From Streptomyces roseoviridis (GTDB lineage: Bacteria > Actinomycetota > Actinomycetes > Streptomycetales > Streptomycetaceae): DNA of 64,000 bases. Below the pieces are notes generated by a model, which did no database searches, was not told where the DNA came from, and worked only from the letters and a program-made list of their open reading frames with translations. Location of the stretch: the NCBI RefSeq assembly GCF_039535235.1, contig NZ_BAAAWU010000001.1, positions 2,790,001 to 2,854,000 of the forward strand. The letters run 5' to 3'. The translations under genes were made by a program, and so were the position numbers. Each line of letters begins with the position of its first letter. Positions within the stretch are counted from its first letter, which is position 1. Positions 8,370 to 15,200 of the stretch are shown here, one piece after another.

Positions 8370-8403
8370 GGCGGGGCCCCCAGCTGGTATGGAGAGCCCC
8401 GCC
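8370..8403. terminator. Hairpin downstream of the quinone dehydrogenase gene
   Basis: Eight-base arms GGCGGGGC and GCCCCGCC with an 18-nt loop, between two minus-strand genes. It acts with the shorter hairpin at 8419-8434. Confidence 0.5.
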
Positions 8404-8418
8404 GTTGATCGTTCTATG

Positions 8419-8434
8419 CCCCGGCTTGCCGGGG
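8419..8434 (-). terminator. Compact GC hairpin after the quinone dehydrogenase gene
   Basis: CCCCGGC-TT-GCCGGGG, a perfect 7-bp stem with a 2-nt loop, 56 bp past the stop at 8490. Confidence 0.5.
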
Positions 8435-8489
8435 GTTGTCCGAGTCGGCGAACCGTTCCCGCAGGCGGGGCCGGTGGCCGTACGGGCCC

Positions 8490-9929
8490 TTAGGCCTCGC
8501 CCGCGGTCTTTCGGGTGTGCAACTGCCGTGCCACTTCCGCGATCGAGCCCGACAGGGAGGGGTACACGGTGAAAGCATTTGCGATCTGTTCAACGGTCAG
8601 ATTGTTGTCGACCGCGATCGAGATCGGATGGATCAGCTCGCTCGCCTTCGGGGCGACGACACAGCCGCCGACCACGATCCCGGTGCCCGGACGGCAGAAG
8701 ATCTTGACGAAGCCGTCCCGGATGCCCTGCATCTTCGCGCGCGGGTTGCGCAGCAGCGGCAGCTTGACGACCCGGGCGTCGATCTTGCCGGCGTCCACGT
8801 CGGCCTGGGTGTAGCCGACGGTGGCGATCTCCGGGTCGGTGAAGACGTTCGAGGAGACCGTCTTCAGGTTGAGCGGGGCCACCGCGTCGCCGAGGAAGTG
8901 GTACATCGCGATCCGGCCCTGCATGGCGGCCACCGAGGCGAGCGCGAAGACGCCGGTGACGTCACCGGCCGCGTAGACGCCGGGCGCCGAGGTCCGGGAG
9001 ACCTTGTCGGTCCGGATGTGACCGGAGTCCTTGAGCCGGACGCCGGCCTCCTCGAGACCCATCCCGGCCGTGTTGGGGATGGCGCCGACGGCCATCAGGC
9101 AGTGGGTGCCGGAGATGACCCGGCCGTCGGAGAGGGTGACCTCCACCCGGTCGCCGACCCGCTTGGCGGACTCGGCGCGGGAACGGGCCATGACGTTCAT
9201 GCCGCGGCGGCGGAAGACGTCCTCCAGGACCGCGGCGGCGTCCGGGTCCTCGCCCGGGAGGACGCGGTCGCGGGAGGAGACGAGGGTGACCCGGGAGCCG
9301 AGCGCCTGGTAGGCGCCGGCGAACTCGGCACCGGTGACGCCGGAGCCGACCACGATGAGCTCCTCGGGGAGCTCCCCGAGGTCGTAGACCTGGGTCCAGT
9401 TCAGGATCCGCTCGCCGTCCGGCTTGGCGTCCGGCAGCTCGCGCGGGTGGCCGCCCGTGGCGATCAGGACGGCGTCGGCGGTCAGCGTCTCCTCGGTGCC
9501 GTCGGCGGCCGTGACGACCACCTGGCGGGAGCCGTCCATGGCCTGCCGCCCGGAGAGCCGGCCGCGACCGCGCAGGACACGGGCGCCCGCCCGGGTGACG
9601 GAGGCGGTGATGTCGTGCGACTGGGCGAGCGCGAGCCGCTTCACACGGCGGTTCACCTTGCCCAGGTCCACGCCGACCACCCGGGCCGACTGCTCGACGT
9701 GCGGGGTGTCGTCCGCGACGATGATGCCCAGCTCCTCGTACGAGGAGTCGAAGGTGGTCATCACCTCCGCCGTGGCGATCAGGGTCTTGGAGGGCACGCA
9801 GTCGGTCAGGACGGACGCGCCGCCGAGGCCGTCGGTGTCGACGACGGTCACCTCCGCGCCGAGTTGGGCGCCCACCAGGGCCGCCTCGTATCCGCCGGGT
9901 CCGCCGCCGATGATCACGATCCGGGTCAC
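8490..9929 (-). CDS. NAD(P)H-quinone dehydrogenase, LpdA-type flavoprotein
   Basis: 479 residues of the pyridine nucleotide-disulfide oxidoreductase fold: FAD-binding GGGPGGYEAA at the N-terminus, NAD(P)-binding VVGSGVTGAEFAGAY in the middle, FAD site AAGDVTG, and a dimerisation domain. The redox disulfide of true lipoamide dehydrogenases is broken: Ser39 replaces the first Cys (GGASVLTDCVPSK) while Cys44 remains. The usual C-terminal His-Glu pair is also absent (VYPSLSGS). This matches the M. tuberculosis LpdA (Rv3303c) type, which reduces quinones with NAD(P)H rather than acting on lipoamide. A direct repeat in its promoter region is listed separately. Confidence 0.9.
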   Translation of the reverse strand: MTRIVIIGGGPGGYEAALVGAQLGAEVTVVDTDGLGGASVLTDCVPSKTLIATAEVMTTFDSSYEELGIIVADDTPHVEQSARVVGVDLGKVNRRVKRLALAQSHDITASVTRAGARVLRGRGRLSGRQAMDGSRQVVVTAADGTEETLTADAVLIATGGHPRELPDAKPDGERILNWTQVYDLGELPEELIVVGSGVTGAEFAGAYQALGSRVTLVSSRDRVLPGEDPDAAAVLEDVFRRRGMNVMARSRAESAKRVGDRVEVTLSDGRVISGTHCLMAVGAIPNTAGMGLEEAGVRLKDSGHIRTDKVSRTSAPGVYAAGDVTGVFALASVAAMQGRIAMYHFLGDAVAPLNLKTVSSNVFTDPEIATVGYTQADVDAGKIDARVVKLPLLRNPRAKMQGIRDGFVKIFCRPGTGIVVGGCVVAPKASELIHPISIAVDNNLTVEQIANAFTVYPSLSGSIAEVARQLHTRKTAGEA

Positions 9930-9983
9930 TGGGATCTACGCCTCGCGCTCTCGTTCTGCCGGGGGGAGCCCCCCGTGGGCTGC

Positions 9984-10038
9984 AGTGCGTACGCCATTGT
10001 CCCGCACGCTTCAAGTGCGTACCCCATTGTCCCGTACG
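9984..10038. repeat. Two 25-bp direct repeats, 30-bp period, in a divergent promoter region
   Basis: Copies at 9984-10008 and 10014-10038 differ at two positions and share AGTGCGTAC, CCATTGTCCCG and ACG. They lie 55-110 bp upstream of the minus-strand quinone dehydrogenase start. On the minus strand, TTGAAG and TACGCA lie 17 bp apart across the two copies and could be -35/-10 elements. Probably a duplicated activator or repressor site. Confidence 0.55.
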
Positions 10039-10169
10039 TACGGGCGAGTCTCGCGCCGGGGCCGCCCCACCGCGACGGGCCCCTGCCGCACGGGCCCGAC
10101 CACGGCCCGCGCCCCGGCCCCGCCCCGGTCGTCGCCGCCCACCCCGCCCCCTCCCGTACCCTCGACCCC

Positions 10170-10607
10170 ATGTCGCTCTACGCCGCCTACGCCGGCAACC
10201 TCGACGCGCGGCTGATGAGCCGCCGCGCACCGCACTCGCCGCTGCGCGGCACGGGCTGGCTGAACGGCTGGCGGCTGACCTTCGGCGGGGAGCAGATGGG
10301 CTGGGAGGGGGCGCTGGCCACGATCGTGGAGGCGCCGCGCTCGCAGGTCTTCGTGGCGCTGTACGACATCGCGCCCATGGACGAGGACTCGATGGACCGG
10401 TGGGAGGGCGTCGGCCTCGACGTCTACCGGCGGATGCGGGTCCGGGTGCACACCCTGGACGGCGAGGAGCCGGCCTGGGTGTACGTGCTCAACGCCTACG
10501 AGGGCGGGCTGCCCTCGGCCCGCTACCTGGGCGAGGTCGCGGACGCCGCCGAGTCGGCGGGGGCACCGCACGACTACGTGATGGAGCTGCGCAAGCGTCC
10601 GTGCTGA
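10170..10607 (+). CDS. Gamma-glutamylcyclotransferase-fold protein
   Basis: 145 residues. It begins MSLYAAYAGNLDARLM, the family's YGSN-like nucleotide-loop motif, followed by GWRLTFGG and the EDSMDRWEGV segment that carries the acidic catalytic residue. Family members cyclise gamma-glutamyl amines or peptides to 5-oxoproline; the substrate here is unknown. Start ATG 10170 is preceded by TACCCT at 7 nt and no ribosome-binding site, so a leaderless transcript is likely. The frame is open far upstream, but that part is antisense to the quinone dehydrogenase. Confidence 0.85.
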   Translation: MSLYAAYAGNLDARLMSRRAPHSPLRGTGWLNGWRLTFGGEQMGWEGALATIVEAPRSQVFVALYDIAPMDEDSMDRWEGVGLDVYRRMRVRVHTLDGEEPAWVYVLNAYEGGLPSARYLGEVADAAESAGAPHDYVMELRKRPC

Positions 10608-10773
10608 CCGGCGCCGGGCCCGAAGGGTCCGGTCGGGAGCGGTCCCGCCCGTGGGGGCGGCCGGCGGCCCCGACGGGCCGCTCGGAGCCGGTCGGAGGCG
10701 CCTTCGCCGGTCGTTCGTCGGACCTTCGTGGGAAACGACAAGACAACGATCGCAGCTCCGTGCGCGCCGTCAT

Positions 10774-10785
10774 CTACGCGCGTAG
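10774..10785. promoter_or_regulatory. CTACGCGCGTAG operator upstream of punA
   Basis: Perfect 12-bp palindrome in the punA promoter. A probable -10 hexamer TAGGCT lies at 10798-10803, which places the palindrome over the -35 region, a position suited to repression. Identical copies precede deoC and add. Confidence 0.75.
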
Positions 10786-10866
10786 GGATTCTCCGGCTAG
10801 GCTGCTGCGCGTATCAAATCCGTCCGGGGCTTCCCTCGGACCCCCCTCCCCGAGGCGAGAGAGTCA

Positions 10867-11670
10867 GTGAACGCTACTGCCACCCCGTACGAGGCCGCAG
10901 AGGCCGCCGCAGCCCGCCTTCGCGAGCTGACCGGAGTCGAGAACCACGACGTCGCCCTGGTCATGGGCTCGGGCTGGGCCCCGGCCGTCGACGCCCTGGG
11001 CGCGCCCGAGGCCGAGTTCCCGGTCACCGAGCTGCCCGGCTTCCCGCCGCCGGCCGTCGAGGGCCACGGCGGCAAGATCCGCTCGTACAAGATCGGTGAG
11101 AAGCGCGCCCTGGTCTTCCTCGGCCGCACCCACTTCTACGAGGGCCGCGGCGTCGCCTCGGTCGCCCACGGCGTGCGCACCGCCGTCGCCGCCGGCTGCA
11201 AGACGATCGTCCTGACCAACGGCTGCGGCGGTCTGCGCGAGGGCATGCGCCCCGGCCAGCCGGTCCTGATCAGCGACCACATCAACCTGACGGCCGCCTC
11301 CCCGATCGTCGGCGCCAACTTCGTGGACCTCACCGACCTGTACTCGCCGCGCCTGCGCGCGCTGTGCAAGGAGGTCGACGAGACCCTGGAGGAGGGCGTC
11401 TACGTCCAGTTCCCCGGGCCGCACTACGAGACCCCGGCCGAGATCAACATGGTCCGCGTCATGGGCGGCGACCTCGTCGGCATGTCCACGGTCCTGGAGG
11501 CCATCGCGGCCCGTGAGGCCGGCGCCGAGGTGCTCGGCATCTCCCTCGTCACCAACCTGGCGGCGGGCCTGTCGGGCGAGCCGCTGAACCACGAGGAGGT
11601 CCTCCAGGCCGGCCGTGACTCGGCGGCGCGGATGGGCGAACTGCTGACGCGGGTCCTCGACCGCATCTGA
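10867..11670 (+). CDS. punA: Purine nucleoside phosphorylase (trimeric PNP family)
   Basis: 267 residues. Motifs of the PunA/XapA/eukaryotic PNP family: VMGSGWAP phosphate loop, [42 protein letters not shown] and SLVTNLAAG. It splits purine (deoxy)nucleosides with phosphate to give base plus (deoxy)ribose-1-phosphate. Start GTG 10867 follows GAGAG; the -10 at 10798 implies a leader of about 55 nt. The palindrome at 10774-10785 links it to deoC and add. The mutase gene 230 bp downstream probably handles the sugar phosphate it makes. Confidence 0.94.
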   Translation: MNATATPYEAAEAAAARLRELTGVENHDVALVMGSGWAPAVDALGAPEAEFPVTELPGFPPPAVEGHGGKIRSYKIGEKRALVFLGRTHFYEGRGVASVAHGVRTAVAAGCKTIVLTNGCGGLREGMRPGQPVLISDHINLTAASPIVGANFVDLTDLYSPRLRALCKEVDETLEEGVYVQFPGPHYETPAEINMVRVMGGDLVGMSTVLEAIAAREAGAEVLGISLVTNLAAGLSGEPLNHEEVLQAGRDSAARMGELLTRVLDRI

Positions 11671-11900
11671 GTCCTCCGAACCGTTCCTCCGGGCGCCCCG
11701 TGACCGGGGCTCCGGCCCGGCCCCCGTACGGCTCGACGGCCGTTTCCCCGTCCGAGGCGCGGGGGCCCGGGGGTGGAGCCCGCGGTTACGGGAAGGGGCG
11801 GGGCGGGGAAAGGTCCCGCGCAGCGGCGTCCTCATCCGCCACCGCCCGCCCCGTCACCGCCCGGCTCCACCGCCCCGCTCCACCGAAAGGCACACGCACC

Positions 11901-13559
11901 GTGACCCAGGACGACCTCCTCACCCGCGCCCAGGCGTGGCTCGCCGAGGACCCCGACCCGGAGACCCGTGAGGAGCTCGGCGCGCTCCTCGGCCGCGGCG
12001 AGGCCGCGCGCGACGAGCTCGCCGCCCGCTTCGCCGGCACGCTGCAGTTCGGCACCGCCGGACTGCGCGGCGAGCTGGGCGCGGGCCCGATGCGGATGAA
12101 CCGCTCCGTGGTCATCCGCGCGGCCGCCGGCCTCGCCGCCTATCTGAAGGCCAAGGGGCAGACGGGTGGCCTCGTCGTCATCGGCTACGACGCCCGCTAC
12201 AAGTCCGCCGACTTCGCGCGCGACACCGCCGCCGTCATGACCGGCGCCGGGCTGCGCGCCGCGCTGCTGCCGCGCCCCCTGCCGACACCCGTCCTGGCGT
12301 ACGCGATAAGGCATCTGGGTGCCGTCGCGGGCGTCGAGGTGACCGCGAGCCACAACCCGCCGCGGGACAACGGCTACAAGGTGTACCTGGGTGACGGCTC
12401 GCAGATCGTGCCGCCCGCCGACGCGGAGATCGCCGCCGAGATCGACGCGGTCCGCGCGCTCGCCGACGTGCCCCGGCCGGACAGCGGCTGGGAGGTGCTG
12501 GGCGACGAGGTCCTGGAGGCGTATCTGGCGCGGACGGACGCCGTGCTCACCCCCGGTTCCCCGCGGAGCGTGCGGACCGTCTACACGGCCATGCACGGCG
12601 TCGGCAAGGACGTCCTGACGGCCGCCTTCGCCCGGCACGGCTTCCCGCCGCCGGCGCTGGTCGCCGAGCAGGCGGACCCGGACCCGGCGTTCCCGACGGT
12701 CGCGTTCCCCAACCCGGAGGAGCCGGGGGCGATGGACCTGGCCTTCGAGGCGGCCCGGGCCGTGGACCCCGACATCGTGATCGCGAACGACCCGGACGCC
12801 GACCGCTGCGCCGTGGCCGTGCCGGACGCCTCCGTCGAGGGCGGGTGGCGGATGCTGCGCGGCGACGAGGTGGGCGCGCTGCTCGCCGCGCACCTGGTGC
12901 ACAAGGGCGCCCGGGGCGTGTTCGCGGAGTCGATCGTGTCGTCCTCGCTGCTCGGCCGGATCGCCGCGGCGGCGGGCGTCGGCCACGAGGAGACGCTGAC
13001 CGGCTTCAAGTGGATCGCCCGCGTGGAGGGCCTGCGGTACGGCTACGAGGAGGCGCTCGGCTACTGCGTCGACCCGGAGGGCGTGCGCGACAAGGACGGC
13101 ATCACGGCGGCGCTGGCCGTCGCCGAGCTGGCCTCGGAGCTGAAGGAGCAGGGCCGCACGCTCACCGATCTGCTCGACGACCTGGCGGTGGCGCACGGTC
13201 TGCACGCCACGGACCAGCTGTCGGTGCGGGTCGAGGACCTGAGCGTCATCGCGAACGCGATGGCGGCGCTGCGCGAGAAGCCTCCGGTCCGGCTCGCCGG
13301 GCTCACGGTGGTCTCGGCGGAGGACCTGACGAAGGGCACGGAGACGCTGCCGCCGACGGACGGTCTGCGCTACTACCTGGAGGGCGACTACAAGGCCCGG
13401 GTGATCGTCCGGCCGAGCGGCACCGAGCCCAAGCTCAAGTGCTACCTGGAGGTCGTGGTCCCGGTCGCGGACGCGAGCGAGCTGGGGACGGCGCGGGCCA
13501 CGGCGGCCGGCGTGCTGGCCGCGATCAAGAAGGACCTGGCGGAGGCCGCCGGTCTGTGA
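11901..13559 (+). CDS. Phosphohexomutase-family enzyme, possible phosphopentomutase
   Basis: 552 residues of the alpha-D-phosphohexomutase superfamily (PGM2-like length). Catalytic phosphoserine loop EVTASHNPPRDNGYKVY, metal loop NDPDADRCAVAV, sugar-binding GDEVG, and phosphate-binding PSGTEPKLKCY. Start GTG 11901 has GAAAGG upstream; the frame's extension to 11700 is unsupported. Usually annotated phosphomannomutase/phosphoglucomutase. Because PGM2-type enzymes include phosphopentomutases, and this gene lies between punA and deoC, conversion of (deoxy)ribose-1-phosphate to the 5-phosphate is a reasonable alternative role (inference from context). No CTACGCGCGTAG site precedes it directly; read-through from punA is possible. 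Confidence 0.88.
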   Translation: MTQDDLLTRAQAWLAEDPDPETREELGALLGRGEAARDELAARFAGTLQFGTAGLRGELGAGPMRMNRSVVIRAAAGLAAYLKAKGQTGGLVVIGYDARYKSADFARDTAAVMTGAGLRAALLPRPLPTPVLAYAIRHLGAVAGVEVTASHNPPRDNGYKVYLGDGSQIVPPADAEIAAEIDAVRALADVPRPDSGWEVLGDEVLEAYLARTDAVLTPGSPRSVRTVYTAMHGVGKDVLTAAFARHGFPPPALVAEQADPDPAFPTVAFPNPEEPGAMDLAFEAARAVDPDIVIANDPDADRCAVAVPDASVEGGWRMLRGDEVGALLAAHLVHKGARGVFAESIVSSSLLGRIAAAAGVGHEETLTGFKWIARVEGLRYGYEEALGYCVDPEGVRDKDGITAALAVAELASELKEQGRTLTDLLDDLAVAHGLHATDQLSVRVEDLSVIANAMAALREKPPVRLAGLTVVSAEDLTKGTETLPPTDGLRYYLEGDYKARVIVRPSGTEPKLKCYLEVVVPVADASELGTARATAAGVLAAIKKDLAEAAGL

Positions 13560-13578
13560 GGCCGGTGCCCTCGACGTC

Positions 13579-13622
13579 GCCGGAGGGCCCGTACGGAATC
13601 GTTTCCGTACGGGCCCTCCGGC
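13579..13622. terminator. Mutase gene terminator with 20-bp stem
   Basis: Perfect 20-base arms (13579-13598 and 13603-13622) around a 4-nt loop, 20 bp past the stop. Confidence 0.85.
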
Positions 13623-13650
13623 CTTTCCGTACGGGCCCTCCGGCCTTTCC
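13602..13650. repeat. 22-bp tandem repeat copying the terminator's right arm
   Basis: A 22-bp unit (13602-13623) that contains the right arm of the terminator stem is repeated exactly at 13624-13645. A third partial copy starts at 13646. The spare arms could pair with the same left arm. Confidence 0.7.
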
Positions 13651-13886
13651 GGGCGGTCTGGCACCGGCCCCGGGCGGTCCGCGAGGGGCCGGGGCGGTCC
13701 CCGGTCGGCCGCGGGCTCTCCGGGGGCTCCCGGCCCGGTGCGACCGGGGGCCTCGGGCCCTGAGCGGCCGGGGCGCCTCGGGCCGTGTGCGGTTTACTCC
13801 CGCCGCCGCCTCTTCCGAGTGAATTCGGTACGGCAGGTGACGTAAGGCGCGGTCCGGGCCCGTGGTGCCGGGGCCAGGGTGACCCG

Positions 13887-15071
13887 GTGTCCTCCGTGTC
13901 CCAGGTGCTGATCCCGCGCCCCTCCGCCCCCGTCGGGCACGGCCCCGTGCCCGGCCCCCGTCCCGGGCTGCTGCGGCGGGCCGTCCCGGCCCTGCTGGGC
14001 TATCTGGCGGTACGGCTCCTCGGCCTGGTCGTCCTGGCCCGCTGGACGCACCTCAAGGGGCACGGCGTGTGGCCGACGATCGCCACCTCCTGGGACTCGA
14101 ACTGGTACCTGGGGATCGCCGACCACGGGTACGACCACGAGCTCGGCACCCGCACCAACCACAACAACCTGGCGTTCTTCCCGCTCTACCCCGCCCTGAT
14201 CAAGGTCTTCGCCGCCGTCACCCCGGGCTCGCGCGCCTCGGTGGCGCTGGTGCTCGCGGGGGTGTGCTCGCTGCTGGCCGCCCTCGGGGTGTTCGCGGTC
14301 GGCGACCGGCTGCACGGGCCGCGGACGGGCGCGGTGCTCACGGTGCTGTGGGGGGCGGCACCGGCGGCGGTGGTGCAGTGGATGGGCTACACCGAGTCGC
14401 TGTTCACGGCGCTGGCGGCGTGGGCGCTGTACGCGGTCCTGGACGGCCGCTGGGAGTGGGCGGCGGGCCTCGCGGTGGCGGCGGGGCTCACCCGGCCGAC
14501 CGGGATCGCGGTGGCGGCCGCCGTGTCGGTGGCCGCCCTGGTCGCGGCCCGCCGGTGCGCGGGCCGGGCCCGGACCGTGGCACTGGCGGCCGCCGCGGCG
14601 GCCCCGCTGGGGTGGCTGGGCTTCGTGGGGTGGGTGGGACTGCGGCTCGGCCGCTGGGACGGCTACTTCGCGGTGCAGCGGACGTGGGAGAACCAGTGGG
14701 ACGGCGGCCTGGGCACGCTGGAGGTGCTGCGGGAGCTGCTGGTGTACGCGCGCCGGCCGCAGCTGTTCCTGGTGGCGGTCTCGGTGGTGCTGATCCTCTT
14801 CACGGCCCTGTACGTGCTGTCGGTGGCGGACCGTCAGCCGCTGCCGCTGCTCGTCTTCACCGGGGTGCTGCTGATCGTGGTCCTGGGCAGCGGCGGTGTG
14901 TACTTCCCGCGGGCCCGCTTCCTGCTGCCGGGTTTCCCGCTGCTGCTGCCCGTGGCCGTCGCCGTGGCCCGGGCGCGCCTCCCGGTGGCCGCCCTCGTGC
15001 TCGGGGGCGCGGCGCTGTCGTCGGCGTGGCTGGGGGGCTACATGCTCCTGGTGTGGCACGGCCCGCCGTAG
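13887..15071 (+). CDS. PIG-V-like integral membrane mannosyltransferase
   Basis: 394 residues, mostly hydrophobic, with about ten membrane segments. Hallmarks of the PIG-V/GT-C type lie near the N-terminus: the lumenal acidic motif WDSNWYLGIADHGYD, then LAFFPLYPALI and MGYTESLF. Such enzymes use polyprenyl-phosphate mannose as donor on the outer face of the membrane; the acceptor here is unknown. Start GTG 13887 is chosen since the preceding codons (from 13785) do not look coding and AGGGTGA lies just upstream. It ends 130 bp before the secreted repeat-protein gene. Confidence 0.83.
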   Translation: MSSVSQVLIPRPSAPVGHGPVPGPRPGLLRRAVPALLGYLAVRLLGLVVLARWTHLKGHGVWPTIATSWDSNWYLGIADHGYDHELGTRTNHNNLAFFPLYPALIKVFAAVTPGSRASVALVLAGVCSLLAALGVFAVGDRLHGPRTGAVLTVLWGAAPAAVVQWMGYTESLFTALAAWALYAVLDGRWEWAAGLAVAAGLTRPTGIAVAAAVSVAALVAARRCAGRARTVALAAAAAAPLGWLGFVGWVGLRLGRWDGYFAVQRTWENQWDGGLGTLEVLRELLVYARRPQLFLVAVSVVLILFTALYVLSVADRQPLPLLVFTGVLLIVVLGSGGVYFPRARFLLPGFPLLLPVAVAVARARLPVAALVLGGAALSSAWLGGYMLLVWHGPP

Positions 15072-15078
15072 GCGCCGC

Positions 15079-15098
15079 CTGTGACAAGGCTGTGACAG
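15079..15098. promoter_or_regulatory. Predicted AfsQ1 binding site upstream of the secreted repeat protein
   Basis: GTGAC-n6-GTGAC (15081-15096) fits the published AfsQ1 consensus GTnAC-n6-GTnAC. Its reverse complement differs at one of 20 positions from the sigQ/afsQ1 intergenic site at 28175-28194. A third GTGAC lies at 15112-15116. A possible -10 TAGCCT lies at 15149-15154, so the site is in an activator position about 75 bp upstream of the likely transcription start. Confidence 0.6.
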
Positions 15099-15200
15099 AA
15101 CGGACGAGGTTGTGACGTCCGGCGCGGAATCGTGCCGTGAGCCCGGTTTAGCCTCGGAAGGTTGGACACGTGACGCATCCATGACTCTGAGGGGGGCACA

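Larger units (their letters stand above)
13560..13886. other. 327-bp intergenic region: terminator, repeats and a presumed promoter
   Basis: Begins with the mutase terminator (13579-13622) and a partly duplicated terminator arm, followed by GC-rich sequence without a convincing ORF. The stretch from about 13790 is less GC-rich and presumably holds the promoter of the mannosyltransferase gene. Confidence 0.55.

Noticed and set aside
8436..10169. Long plus-strand extension in front of the gamma-glutamylcyclotransferase gene
   Set aside because: Antisense to the quinone dehydrogenase; promoter hexamer and family N-terminus place the start at 10170.
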